DNA from: an uncultured Archangium sp.
GTDB taxonomy: Bacteria; Myxococcota; Myxococcia; Myxococcales; Myxococcaceae
Length of the DNA: 11,497 bases
Reading direction: 5' to 3'
Assembly (NCBI GenBank): GCA_946479335.1
Contig: CAMLFP010000164.1
Coordinates: 1 to 11,497, forward strand
Positions 1 through 9,000 of this stretch are shown here, piece after piece. The first letter of the stretch is position 1. Each line of letters starts with the position of its first letter. A program made the position numbers and the translations under genes. The notes under the pieces were generated by a model. It was given only the letters and a program-made list of their open reading frames with translations, was not told the DNA's origin and made no database searches.

Positions 1-1721
1 CCCGCGGCGGCTGCGGTCGACGGGAGCGCGGTCTCTATGGCGTTCACCGTCGCCGCGGCGTTGAAGGCCATCCACCCCGCGCGCGAGACCGTCAGCGAGG
101 TGCCGACGCGCTGCCCCCACAGGCGCGACGAGAAGTTCACCGGCACCTGCACCACGTCGGTGCCCTGCGCCAGCACCTGCTTCCCGGTGCCCGAGATGTC
201 GAGGAAGCCCGACTGCGTGGCCGTCAGCACCTGCGTGTGCGGGAAGCCGTGCAGCGTCACTCCCGGGTCGCTGGAGAGCACCGCGGTCGAGCCCGACAGC
301 GGCGTCACCGGCGCGCGCGTCACCTGCGGGCCGGCGCCCGTCACCGTCACCTGCGCCTCGGCGGAGAGCGACGCGCCCAGCAGGTTGTCGGCCACCATGG
401 TCAGGGTCGCGCTCTGCGGCAGGTACACCGTGGCCGAGCCGCTCGCTGCCCCGGTGCCGGTGGTGCCGAACACCGCGTCACCGTTGGCGTCGGTGACGCG
501 CACGCGCTGCGCGCCGGGAGCGTCCCACGTGAAGGTGACCGGCGCGCCGAAGGCCACCGTGGCCGGCGACACCGAGAACGTCAGCGCGGTGGGCACGCCC
601 ACCACCTCCACGGAGGCCACGCGGCTCGCGCTCACGCCGGCCGCGTTGGTCGCCACCAATTCCAGCGAGAAGGGCTGCGTGCTCTGCGTGGGGAACTGGA
701 AGTACCCGAACGCGGCGCGCGACGGGTCGTTGGTGGAGAACACCGCGGAGCCGTCGAGGCGCAGCTCCACCACCGTCGCGCCGTGGGTCTGCCAGCGCAC
801 CTGGCACAGCTGGCCCTGCGTGATGACGGTGGGGGTCTCGAAGCGGTCGATGCCCGGCGCGACGCTGACCGGCACCGCGAGGCTGCGGTCGAAGCCCGTG
901 CTGCCCTTCGTCGCACGCACCACGTAGGTCTCCAGCGGCGAGACCACGCCGCCGTCGGCGAGCTGCGGCACGGTGTCGACGAAGCTGCCGCTCGCCACCT
1001 CCGCCGCGCTGGCGGTGAAGAGCGTGCCGCGCGCCGCGGTGGAGATGGTGAGGCCGTCGGCGCCCGCGGAGGTCCACGTCAGGGTCAGCGCGCCGCCCGG
1101 TGCGGCCGAGGCCGGCGTGGCGGTCAAGGTCACCACTGCGGGCTGCACCGTCACGTCGACCTGCGCGGTGCCGAGGTCGGTGGTGAGCACGTAGGTGGTG
1201 TCTTCCAGCGGCGTCAGCGTCAGCGCGCCAGCGGTCACCTGGCCCTGGGTGTCGAGCTGCGCGCCGTTGGCGGTGAGCGACGCGGAGGTCGCGCCCGGCG
1301 CGAACCACACCAGCGAGGTGCGCCCGCCGCCCGCGACGGTGGTGGGCAGCGCGTCGAGCGTCACGCCCGCCAGCGGCTCGGTCACTTCCACCGCGAGGGC
1401 CTTCGCGTCGTCGCCGCCCGCGCCGTGTGCGGTGAGCACGAAGCGCGCGTTGGTGGGCACCGCGACCGCGAGGCTGCCCTCGAAGGCGTTGGTGGCCACG
1501 CCGAGGTCGCCGGTCTCCACGTTGAGCAGCGAGATGGCGGTGGCGTTGGCCACCTTCCAGCTGAGCGTCACCTCGCCGCCCTTCGCGACGGAGGTGGCGC
1601 TGACGGTGAACGACTCGATGCTCGCCGCGGGCGGCACCACCGTCTCGGGTTTCTGGATGTGGCAGCCCGCCAGGGAGGCGACGGCGGCGACCAGCAGCGT
1701 GCGGTGAAGAAGTGGGTTCAT
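1..1721 (-). CDS. Ig-like-module lipoprotein, C-terminus cut by window edge
   Basis: This open frame starts at ATG 1721-1719 and runs off the left edge after 573 codons, so its C-terminus is missing. The N-terminus is a clear lipoprotein signal: a hydrophobic stretch ending in LAGC, with the lipidated Cys at residue 20. Five Ig-like modules follow, each marked by a core Trp (W55, W139, W216, W310, W399) and a following 'xGAxxxxL' turn, spaced about 77-94 residues. Residues about 485-573 leave the Ig pattern and resemble the start of the beta-sandwich cap in the gene at 2619-5885 (compare VPVNFSSRLWG and SLTVSRAGWMAF here with the LPRSFQLW and VGVNGFV region there). The start lies 8 bases after the upstream stop with only a weak Shine-Dalgarno, so coupled translation in a three-gene operon is likely. 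The probable role is a surface-exposed or periplasmic binding or adhesion lipoprotein. The exact function is unknown; no catalytic motif is visible. Confidence 0.88.
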   Translation of the reverse strand, partial: MNPLLHRTLLVAAVASLAGCHIQKPETVVPPAASIESFTVSATSVAKGGEVTLSWKVANATAISLLNVETGDLGVATNAFEGSLAVAVPTNARFVLTAHGAGGDDAKALAVEVTEPLAGVTLDALPTTVAGGGRTSLVWFAPGATSASLTANGAQLDTQGQVTAGALTLTPLEDTTYVLTTDLGTAQVDVTVQPAVVTLTATPASAAPGGALTLTWTSAGADGLTISTAARGTLFTASAAEVASGSFVDTVPQLADGGVVSPLETYVVRATKGSTGFDRSLAVPVSVAPGIDRFETPTVITQGQLCQVRWQTHGATVVELRLDGSAVFSTNDPSRAAFGYFQFPTQSTQPFSLELVATNAAGVSASRVASVEVVGVPTALTFSVSPATVAFGAPVTFTWDAPGAQRVRVTDANGDAVFGTTGTGAASGSATVYLPQSATLTMVADNLLGASLSAEAQVTVTGAGPQVTRAPVTPLSGSTAVLSSDPGVTLHGFPHTQVLTATQSGFLDISGTGKQVLAQGTDVVQVPVNFSSRLWGQRVGTSLTVSRAGWMAFNAAATVNAIETALPSTAAAA

Positions 1722-1729
1722 CGCTTCAC

Positions 1730-2614
1730 TCAGGGGAAAGAGGCGGTGGAGAGTTCGACGCCGGCGTCGTTGGCCGCCGACAATTCGTAGACGTAGACGC
1801 GGGCCGGGTCGGAGACCCCGAGGGTGTCGTCCCACGTGCCGTCGGAGACCTGCCCGGCGCCGTTGATGAGCGCCACCTGCCGCCCGTCGACCATCACCCG
1901 CAGCGTGCGCGCGCCGCGCGTGGCCCACGAGAGGTGCACCCGCACGCCGCCGTCGCCCACGCCGCCGTCACCGGTCGCCGTCAGCGGCTCGGCGGTGAAG
2001 CGGTCGACGGTGGGCAGCACGGCCAACATCAACGACCGCGACACGCCGCCGGCCTCCAGCGTGTACGCGGTGGGGTACTCCGGCGTCACCGTGATGGAGC
2101 CCGCCTCCGACTGGTCGACCGGCAACGCGCCGCCCGGCGCGGCCGTCACCGACACCTGCGTGGTGCCCGGCGTGTTCCACACCAGCGTCGCCGAGTCACC
2201 GGAGTGGATGACGCCCGGCGCCGCGAGGAAGAAGAGGTCGGCCGCCGTGCCGGTGCTCACCGTCACCGAGGCAGTGGCGGTCGCGCCGCGCGCGTTGGTG
2301 GCCGTGAGCACGAAGACGCTGGTGGCCTCCACCGTCACCTCGACCGAGCTCGGCAAGCCCGCGTCGACCGCGCCGCCGTCGGGAGCGCCGCTGACCGTCA
2401 ACGGCACTTCCCGGCCGCTCACCACCTCGTCGAGGCGCAGCGTCACCGCGTTGGTGGCCAGCCACGACAACGTGACCGTGGTGCCCGGGGTGACGGCGTT
2501 CACCGACGCCGAGAAGCCCGAGATGGTGGGCGCGGGCTCCAGCGTGTCAGCGGGAGGAATGGCGCAGGCCGCGAAGGTGAGGCCCGCGATGAAGAAGGAG
2601 AGCGTGCGAGTCAT
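1730..2614 (-). CDS. Short three-module Ig-like lipoprotein
   Basis: The protein has 294 residues. The signal peptide ends in TFAAC, with a candidate lipidation Cys at residue 17; Phe at -3 is less usual than Leu, so lipidation is probable but not certain. Three Ig-like modules follow, centred on W51, W146 and W230, with the same 'W-x3-(G/N)-A/T' core as both neighbours. Two Asp-Gly-Gly-rich inserts (residues about 79-86 and 215-223) sit inside loops. Unlike its neighbours it has no C-terminal cap: the chain ends directly after the third module. It starts 4 bases after the stop of the 1088-residue gene upstream and ends 8 bases before the next start, so the three are almost certainly co-transcribed. 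No good Shine-Dalgarno is visible, which fits translational coupling. Function is unknown. It could be a small partner or a partial duplicate of the flanking lipoproteins. Confidence 0.88.
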   Translation of the reverse strand: MTRTLSFFIAGLTFAACAIPPADTLEPAPTISGFSASVNAVTPGTTVTLSWLATNAVTLRLDEVVSGREVPLTVSGAPDGGAVDAGLPSSVEVTVEATSVFVLTATNARGATATASVTVSTGTAADLFFLAAPGVIHSGDSATLVWNTPGTTQVSVTAAPGGALPVDQSEAGSITVTPEYPTAYTLEAGGVSRSLMLAVLPTVDRFTAEPLTATGDGGVGDGGVRVHLSWATRGARTLRVMVDGRQVALINGAGQVSDGTWDDTLGVSDPARVYVYELSAANDAGVELSTASFP

Positions 2615-2618
2615 GGTG

Positions 2619-5600
2619 TCAGCGCGGCGAGAAGCGGATGCCCATGTTGGGCGTGATGGAGTTGGCGGTGTTGATGGAGAAGGGCACCACCACGTTGCCG
2701 TCGGGCTTCTCCAGCCAGATGCTGGCGGAGCTGCCGGTGGCGCGCGCGGGCTCGTCGGCGTCGCTCATGCCCGCGTAGTGGAACTCGATGACGCCCGTCG
2801 CGTAGATGAGGTGCACCTGGAAGTTGAGGTCGGCGGTGTCGGCGTACGGGTTCCAGTGCTCCCACGACACGATGTACCGGTCGCCGTTGTGCCACGCGGA
2901 GACGGCCGAGTTCGACGCGTCGCCGTCGAGGTCGTCCCAGAAGGGCGCCACCACGCCGTTGGGCGCCGCGGTCGCCGCCGCCGTCGGGTTGCCGTCGTAG
3001 TAGTTGGTGAGCGAGGGGAACGCGAGGAGCCCGTTGGTCGACACGCCCAGCGTGGTGAAGCTGGTGCCCCAGTAGGTGAAGGGCTGCGGCAGGGTGACGT
3101 TCTTGTAGCCCTGGTCGTTCGACGCCATCGCCAGCGCCGCGCTCGACGGCGCCGCGATGAAGCCGCCGGCGATGACGCTGTACGCGTAGCCGGTGCCGCA
3201 GGTGCCGTCGTTGGCGCGGCCCGGCGTGCCCAGCATGCCCAGCGAGCCGTAGCTCTCGGTGCGCGGGCAGCTCGGCGGCGTGTAGCCCGGCGCGTAGAGC
3301 ACGCCGGCGGGCAGCACGTTGGCGATGACCGAGGTCGACTGCAGCGCGCTGGCGACGTCCCAGGTGAGCGTGCCGAGGGTGGTGACGCCGGCCTTCACCT
3401 CCACGCCGCCGGGCACCGTCAGCTGCACGTCGAAGCCGTACTCCACGTCGACCGGCGCGCCGCCGTTGGCCAGCGTGTCGCGGCTCTGGCCCAGCACGAG
3501 GTACGCGCCCGCGTCGAGCGACACCCCATCGGGGATGGTGAAGCCCGTGTCTGACCCGAGGGACTCGACCGTGAGGCCCGAGAGGTTCAGCGTGGCCGGG
3601 GTGTTGTTGCGCAGCTCGAACCACTGGCCGCTGGAGCCGGTGATGGCGTCGGGCAGCGGCATGGCCTCGGTGACGTCGACGTCGCCCGGGCCGAAGACGC
3701 GCGGCAACACCCGCGCCGGCAGCAGCTCGCTCGCGGTGCGCGCGTAGAAGGTCACCGGCGTGGCGTCGGCGGGCATCAGCGGCACCTGGCTCTCCGCGGA
3801 GCCGATGGTGAAGAAGTCGAGCTCCAGGTCGGGGGAGGCCACCGACGGCTGGCCCGCGTACGAGTACTGCAGCGCGGTGCCGTTGAGCTTGAGGCCCACG
3901 GTGACGCCGCTCGCCGCGCCCGAGAAGGGCCCGTAGACGAACAGCACCTGGCCCGACTCATAGAGCTGCGCCTCGAAGGTGTACGAGGAGCCGGGCTCGC
4001 CGACGCGCTCCATCGAGTCCCACTGCACGACGAAGAGCTGCTCGTTGGTGCCCGGGCGGTTGCGCACCGCGGTCACGATGCGCGAGCCGGCGTTGAGCTG
4101 GAAGTCGCCCCACAGCGGCGCGAAGACATCGGGCGCCGAGGCCTGCGTGAGGTCGGCGTTCGCGCCCGTCAGCGCGGTCGGCGCGACGAAGCCATTCACG
4201 CCGACGTACAGCGTCTCGTAGCGGCGGCCCTGCAGCCAGAGCTGGAAGCTGCGCGGCAGCGCCACGCGCGTCACGCCGTCGAGGGTGTCGTCGAAGCGCA
4301 CGTCATTCGAGCCGAGCGTGTCGCGGAGGTCGATGAAGTTGCCCGAGTTCTGCACGGGGACGATCTCCGCCCCCTGCAGGCCGGGCAGCCCGACCAGCTC
4401 GAGGATGCCCAGCGACGCCAGCGTCCACGAGAGGAGCGTCGAGTCGCCGCGCGAGAAGAGCTCGGGGTCGAGGGCGACGAAGGGGCCGCTCACCGTCACC
4501 GGGCGCGTCATCGTCGCCGCGTCACCGGCCGCGTTGTACGCCTCGAGCACGATGACGCCCGAGGTGATGGGCTTGAGCGTCGCGGTGCCGTTGGCCACCT
4601 TCGAGGCCGCCGAGACGTCGGCCAGCGCGGCGCCGTTCTCCAGCCGCAGCTTCACGCGGGTGGCGTTCGAGGTGGTCCACTTCGCGAGGGTCGGCGCGCC
4701 GGAGCCCGACACGTTGGCGGTCAACGTGAAGCTGTCGATGGTGGGCGCGGGCACCACGCGCACCGTCTGGGTGCGGGTGTCGTCGAGGCCGCCGGCGTTC
4801 GACGCGATGACCGTGAAGTCGGTCTGCGCGGCGGGGGAGGCGAGCTCGATGCTGCCGTCGTTGACGCGCGCGGTGTCTTGCGTGTCGAACACCGGCTGCC
4901 CGCCCTGCAACACGCGCAGCCGGGTCGCGCCCGCCGTGCGCCACGCGACGGTGAAGCGCCCGCCGGCGGTGACCGCGGAGGGGAGCGTGAGCTGGTCGAT
5001 GACCGGGCCGTCGCCCACCGCGATGGTGATGGTCTGCGAGGTGACGGTGCCGCCGCCGCGCGCGGTCAGCGTGAAGCGCAGCGCGTAGCCGTCGGCGTAG
5101 TTGAAGCCGTTGGGCAGGGTGGCCGGCAGCGCCCAGGTGAACTCACCGCGCGCCGCGCTGGAGCCCGAGAGGGTGGTGAGCTGCCCGAAGGTGCGCTCCG
5201 AGAGCGTGACGCTGGTGGCGCCGAGCGTGTCCCACGAGAGGCGCAGCGGCTCGCCGGGGTACGCGCCGTTCTGCGCGAAGACGTGGAAGCCCGTCACCGC
5301 CGGCGCCACCTCCACGCGCGCCAGCGACGACTTCGGCGGCGCGCCGTTCGCCGCCTCGGCGCTCAGCACGTACTGCGTGGAGACGGCGGGCGTCACCTGC
5401 ACGGTGCCCACGCCGCCGCTGAGCGTCTGGTTGAAGCCGTCGTCACCGGTCAGCGTCACCCGCGTCGCGCCGCGCGCCTGCCACAACAGCTGCGCCGACT
5501 CACCCGCGGCGATGCTCGACGGCACCGCGAGGAGGAACGTGTCTTTCAGCGGCTCGTTCACCGAGATCTGCAGGAACGCGGTGGCCCGGCCACCCTTGCC

Positions 5601-5885
5601 GGCGGCGCGCAGCACGTAGACGGTGCTGGCGCTGGGCGCGACGTTGGCCGCGCCGTTCCGCGCGTCGCCGGTCTGCTTGACGGCGTTCCCCTGCGCGTCG
5701 GTCAGCTCCACCTCGGTGGCGTCGGTGATGCTCCACGAGAGCGCCGCCGTCTCGCCGCTGGCGAGCTGCTGGCGGTCGGCGAGGAAGCTGATGATTTTCG
5801 GGGCGTCAGGCGGAGGGGGCGCGTCGATGACGCGGCAGCCACTCACCAGCGTAAGAAACACGAAGACCGAGAGTCGGTTCGACAT
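2619..5885 (-). CDS. Large lipoprotein: six Ig-like modules, two beta-sandwich caps, lamin-tail domain
   Basis: The protein has 1088 residues. The signal peptide ends in LVSGC (Cys17), followed by a Pro-rich spacer, so it should be lipid-anchored outside the inner membrane. Six Ig-like modules are centred on W51, W135, W218, W315, W403 and W487. Residues about 515-700 form a nidogen-like or anchor-type beta-sandwich (YVGVNGF, then FAPLWGDF, then VVQWDSM). Residues about 735-892 read as a lamin-tail domain: TEAMPLPDA, QWFELRNN, LSGLTVESLG, IPDGVSLDAGAYLVLGQ, closing with GTPGRAND. Residues about 900-1088 are a second cap (GVSTNGLLAF, APFWDDLDGD, IVSWEHW, IEFHYAG); the DDLDGD stretch could bind calcium. 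A moderate Shine-Dalgarno (GAAGGG, plus-strand 5894-5899) lies 8 bases before ATG. It is the first gene of the 4- and 8-base-spaced lipoprotein operon. The likely role is adhesion or binding at the cell surface; no enzymatic site is visible. Domain names rest on motif reading, not a search. Confidence 0.9.
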   Translation of the reverse strand: MSNRLSVFVFLTLVSGCRVIDAPPPPDAPKIISFLADRQQLASGETAALSWSITDATEVELTDAQGNAVKQTGDARNGAANVAPSASTVYVLRAAGKGGRATAFLQISVNEPLKDTFLLAVPSSIAAGESAQLLWQARGATRVTLTGDDGFNQTLSGGVGTVQVTPAVSTQYVLSAEAANGAPPKSSLARVEVAPAVTGFHVFAQNGAYPGEPLRLSWDTLGATSVTLSERTFGQLTTLSGSSAARGEFTWALPATLPNGFNYADGYALRFTLTARGGGTVTSQTITIAVGDGPVIDQLTLPSAVTAGGRFTVAWRTAGATRLRVLQGGQPVFDTQDTARVNDGSIELASPAAQTDFTVIASNAGGLDDTRTQTVRVVPAPTIDSFTLTANVSGSGAPTLAKWTTSNATRVKLRLENGAALADVSAASKVANGTATLKPITSGVIVLEAYNAAGDAATMTRPVTVSGPFVALDPELFSRGDSTLLSWTLASLGILELVGLPGLQGAEIVPVQNSGNFIDLRDTLGSNDVRFDDTLDGVTRVALPRSFQLWLQGRRYETLYVGVNGFVAPTALTGANADLTQASAPDVFAPLWGDFQLNAGSRIVTAVRNRPGTNEQLFVVQWDSMERVGEPGSSYTFEAQLYESGQVLFVYGPFSGAASGVTVGLKLNGTALQYSYAGQPSVASPDLELDFFTIGSAESQVPLMPADATPVTFYARTASELLPARVLPRVFGPGDVDVTEAMPLPDAITGSSGQWFELRNNTPATLNLSGLTVESLGSDTGFTIPDGVSLDAGAYLVLGQSRDTLANGGAPVDVEYGFDVQLTVPGGVEVKAGVTTLGTLTWDVASALQSTSVIANVLPAGVLYAPGYTPPSCPRTESYGSLGMLGTPGRANDGTCGTGYAYSVIAGGFIAAPSSAALAMASNDQGYKNVTLPQPFTYWGTSFTTLGVSTNGLLAFPSLTNYYDGNPTAAATAAPNGVVAPFWDDLDGDASNSAVSAWHNGDRYIVSWEHWNPYADTADLNFQVHLIYATGVIEFHYAGMSDADEPARATGSSASIWLEKPDGNVVVPFSINTANSITPNMGIRFSPR

Positions 5886-5944
5886 ACCGGAGACCCTTCA
5901 ACTGGAAACAGGCACACGGGGGAAGTGCGGGCGCTGCGCTGCGA

Positions 5945-5973
5945 CACGTAGGCGTCACACCTCGCCACGTCAA
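5945..5973 (-). promoter_or_regulatory. Candidate sigma-70-type promoter of the three-lipoprotein operon
   Basis: On the minus strand a TTGACG box (5973-5968, five of six bases of the -35 consensus) is followed after 17 bases by TACGTG (5950-5945), a poor -10 match with only the leading TA conserved. Initiation would leave a leader of about 50 bases before the ATG at 5885, with room for the Shine-Dalgarno at 5899-5894. A TGTGACGC word (plus-strand 5952-5959) lies in the spacer and recurs upstream of the metallohydrolase gene. The weak -10 keeps confidence low. Confidence 0.3.
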
Positions 5974-5989
5974 CCCGCGTCGCGTCTCG

Positions 5990-6011
5990 CCGCCCCGTTT
6001 TTTCAGGGCGG
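5990..6011. repeat. Inverted repeat with A6/T6 loop in the 182-base spacer
   Basis: CCGCCC (5990-5995) and GGGCGG (6006-6011) form a perfect 6-bp GC stem around a 10-base loop containing six consecutive T (A on the minus strand). It lies 56 bases beyond the metallohydrolase stop and just upstream of the candidate -35 box. The A/T run is in the loop and no T-run follows on either strand, so it does not look like a standard intrinsic terminator. It may be an operator or a factor-dependent end structure. Confidence 0.35.
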
Positions 6012-6067
6012 GTGCGCGATGTAGTTGCGTCGTCTCCGATGTCAGGTCTTCGGCGTGAAACTCCGCG

Positions 6068-9000
6068 CTATTCGTGCGAGTGGTTGATCAGCGAGGCGAT
6101 GGCGCGCACGAAGTCTTGCGGTGACGGCACGGTGGGCGGGCCCTTCGTCGCCGGCCGCGAGACGCGCAACGGCTGCCCCGGCTTGAGCGGGAAGTCGTCG
6201 TACGCACCGGAGCCATCGGCGTCGATGAGGATGGCGTTGCTCCACGCGAAGGGCAGCGCGTCGTGCAGCGGGCGCATGCTGCGGCCGGTGGTGGCGCGCG
6301 CCATGCCGACGAACCACGTGTCGGCGGTCACCGAAACGTCGAAGGTCTCCACGAGGTGCTGGCGGCGCAGCGAGGCCGAGCCCGGCACCGCCTCGAGCGG
6401 CACCGTCGCCGGGTCGAGCGTGTGCTTCTGCAAGATGCGGCCTTCGGGCCAGTCGGGGTTCGACACGCCGTTGAACGCCTCGCGGCCGGGCGCGTGCGAG
6501 TAGAGCTCCACGCGGTCGAGCTGCATCCACTCGAGGCCCTGCACGTCGACGGTGAAGCGCACGGTGTCACCGGAGGCGACTGAGAGGGTGTCGCCGATCT
6601 GCGCGACGGCGCCGGTGGGCTGGCCCTGCGCGTCGAGCTTCTGCGCGGTGAAGCCCAGCAGCGGGCCGTTGGAGACGAAGAGCCGGTGCTGGCGCACGGC
6701 CTCGGCGAACGCGTCGGGCGAGAACTCCGCGGCGGTGTCGACGCCCACGCGCGCGTACGTGCGGGCGTAGCCGCCCTGGTCGCTGTACTCGTGGTGCGAG
6801 TCAGACACGCCGGTGCTGGCGCGCACCGTGCCGCGCGAGAGGAAGGTCATCCAGTCGTTCATCACCGCGAGGCTGGGCGTGGGGCCGTTGGCGACCTCCA
6901 CCGCGTCGAAGGTGTCGCCCAGCAGCTTCGTGTCTTCAGCCGTGGCGTCGGCCGCGGGCAGCATGTTGAACGTCTTCGGGTCGCCGTGCGTGGCGAGCGT
7001 GTCGGTGTCGGCCTTGAGCAGCGAGAGCGAGCCCATGCCGCCGCGCGGGTGGTTCAGCTGCGCGACCGCGCCGGGCCACTGCGCGCGGATGGCGGGGAAC
7101 AGGTCGGCCACGCGGTACTCCGGGCCGTCTTCACCGCCGGCGTGGTCGAAGGCGCCGCCGCTGGGCTTGGTGACGTCGAGCGTGAGGGGGAAGGTGTTGA
7201 AGTGCCCGTGGTCGAAGCTGGTGACCTCCTCGCCGATCATGGTGGCCATCAGCTGCGAGGCGCCGAGCGAGGCGACGATGGGCGCGTAATCGGTGATGAC
7301 CTCGTGGTCGGTCGAGAGCAGCACGTCGATGCCCTCCGCGAGGTAGTTGGCGGCGCGCACCGTGTTGCGCACGGCGCTGTCTGACGAGTTGTACGCGTGC
7401 ACGTGGAGGTCGGCCGACATCCACCCGGTGGTGTCGACGATGCGGCCCAGCGTCGCGTTGAGCGTCACGTCTTGCGCGGTGAGGTCGGCGGCGGCGCCGG
7501 TGGTGGGCCAGGTGTCGGGCCACGTGGAGTACTCGGGGCCGCGCGAGACGACCGCCTGGTACTGCCCGGGCGGGAGCTGCACCGAGACCTCGCCGCTGAC
7601 GGGCACGAACTCCACGGCGGCGGCGCCCATGTTGGTGCTGTCGCGCAAGAAGTACGGCCGGTAGGTGTCGGCGGTGTACGCGCACGGGCCGCCCACGCAG
7701 AACACGGTGAGCTTGGCGGGCATCGGCGCGCCCGCTTCGTCGCGCACCGAGACGTGCAGCGTGTGGCCGTCGCCCACGCCCAGCGCGGCGTCGGTCGACG
7801 CGCCCGCGGTGACGGTGGCCTGCACGTCGCCGCCGATGACGCGGCCGTAGAGCGCGGCGCTCAGGGTGTACGCGCCGGGCTTGAGCTTCGCGCTCGCGTG
7901 GCCCGCGGCGTCGGCCTCCATCACGCCCACCATCGCGCCAGCGGAGTCCTTCACGTTGACGCGCGCGCCGGCCGCCGCACCGCCGCCCGGCAACGTCACC
8001 GCGACGTTCAGCGTGCCCTGCGCCTCGCCGTCGATGGCCTCCAGCGCGGAGGCGACGCTCAGCAGGTCTTTCGAGACCACGAAGTCGCGCAGGTACAGGC
8101 CCTGCTTCTTGCTGCGCACGGTGAAGGAGCCCGGGCGCTCGCGCGCGGTCTCGTCGGTCCAGCTGATGACGCCGGCCAGCGACTCGCCCTCGATGACGGT
8201 GCCCAGCACGCCGCCGTAGCCCAGCAGCGCGTTGGCCGCGACGGGCTTCGTCGGGTCGGCCAGCGACATGCTGCGCACGCCGTACGCCACGCCGTCGGCC
8301 TGCACGCCGAACCACTTCGAGGGCGCCAGCGCGCACTCGGTGTTGGAGATGTCGAGCGCGCTGAGACCCAGCGTCGCGCCGCACGGCCCGGGGTTGAAGA
8401 TCTCGAAGGCGCCCACATCGAGCAGCTCGATGAGCGGCAGCTGCACCGGCTTGTCGCCGTCGTTGCAGTACGCGGTCAGCATGCGCACGCGCTCCTCGCC
8501 GGGCGAGAGCACGTAGTACGTCGTGCCGCGCACCGGCAGCGGCTGCTTGGCGTCGACCACGAACTTGATGTTCAGCCCCGCGATGGAGTTGATGAGCGAC
8601 TCCAGCGCGATGAGGTCGTGCTCGGAGTCGACGCCGGTCGCGGCCACCACCGCCGGCCCGCCGTCGGAGCCATCGCTCAGGATCTCCACCTGGCGCACGC
8701 TGGTGAGGCGCCCGAACGCGTACGTGAGGCTCATGCGCCCGAAGACGTCGCGGCCCGCTTCACCCGAGGCGCGCTGCACGTCGGCGTCGACGATGCCGCC
8801 GCCAGAGAGGAACGGCCCCACCGTGCGCCCCGGCTGCTCGATGATGACGCGCAGCTTGTCGTTCTGCAGCAGCACGTCGCCCAGCCGGCCCGTCGCGCCT
8901 TCGCCGCCGATGAGCTGCGACGCCGCGGTCACCTTTTGCGCCGTGGAGCCGGTGCCGTCGTACTTGAAGAGGCCGCTGGCCTTGAGGTCGACCTCGCAGC

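Noticed and set aside
237..1790. Long plus-strand open frame (517 residues) opposite the left-edge lipoprotein
   Set aside because: It is rich in Arg, His, Gly and Ala with no domain pattern, and lies antisense to a frame with a signal peptide and repeated modules. It is a GC-bias shadow.
1824..3554. Plus-strand open frame of 576 residues
   Set aside because: It is antisense across the junction of two convincing lipoprotein genes, with low-complexity Arg/Val/Ala composition and no ribosome binding site support.
5990..6011. Intrinsic terminator for the metallohydrolase gene
   Set aside because: The A/T run is inside the loop, not after the stem, on either strand, so I list it only as an inverted repeat.
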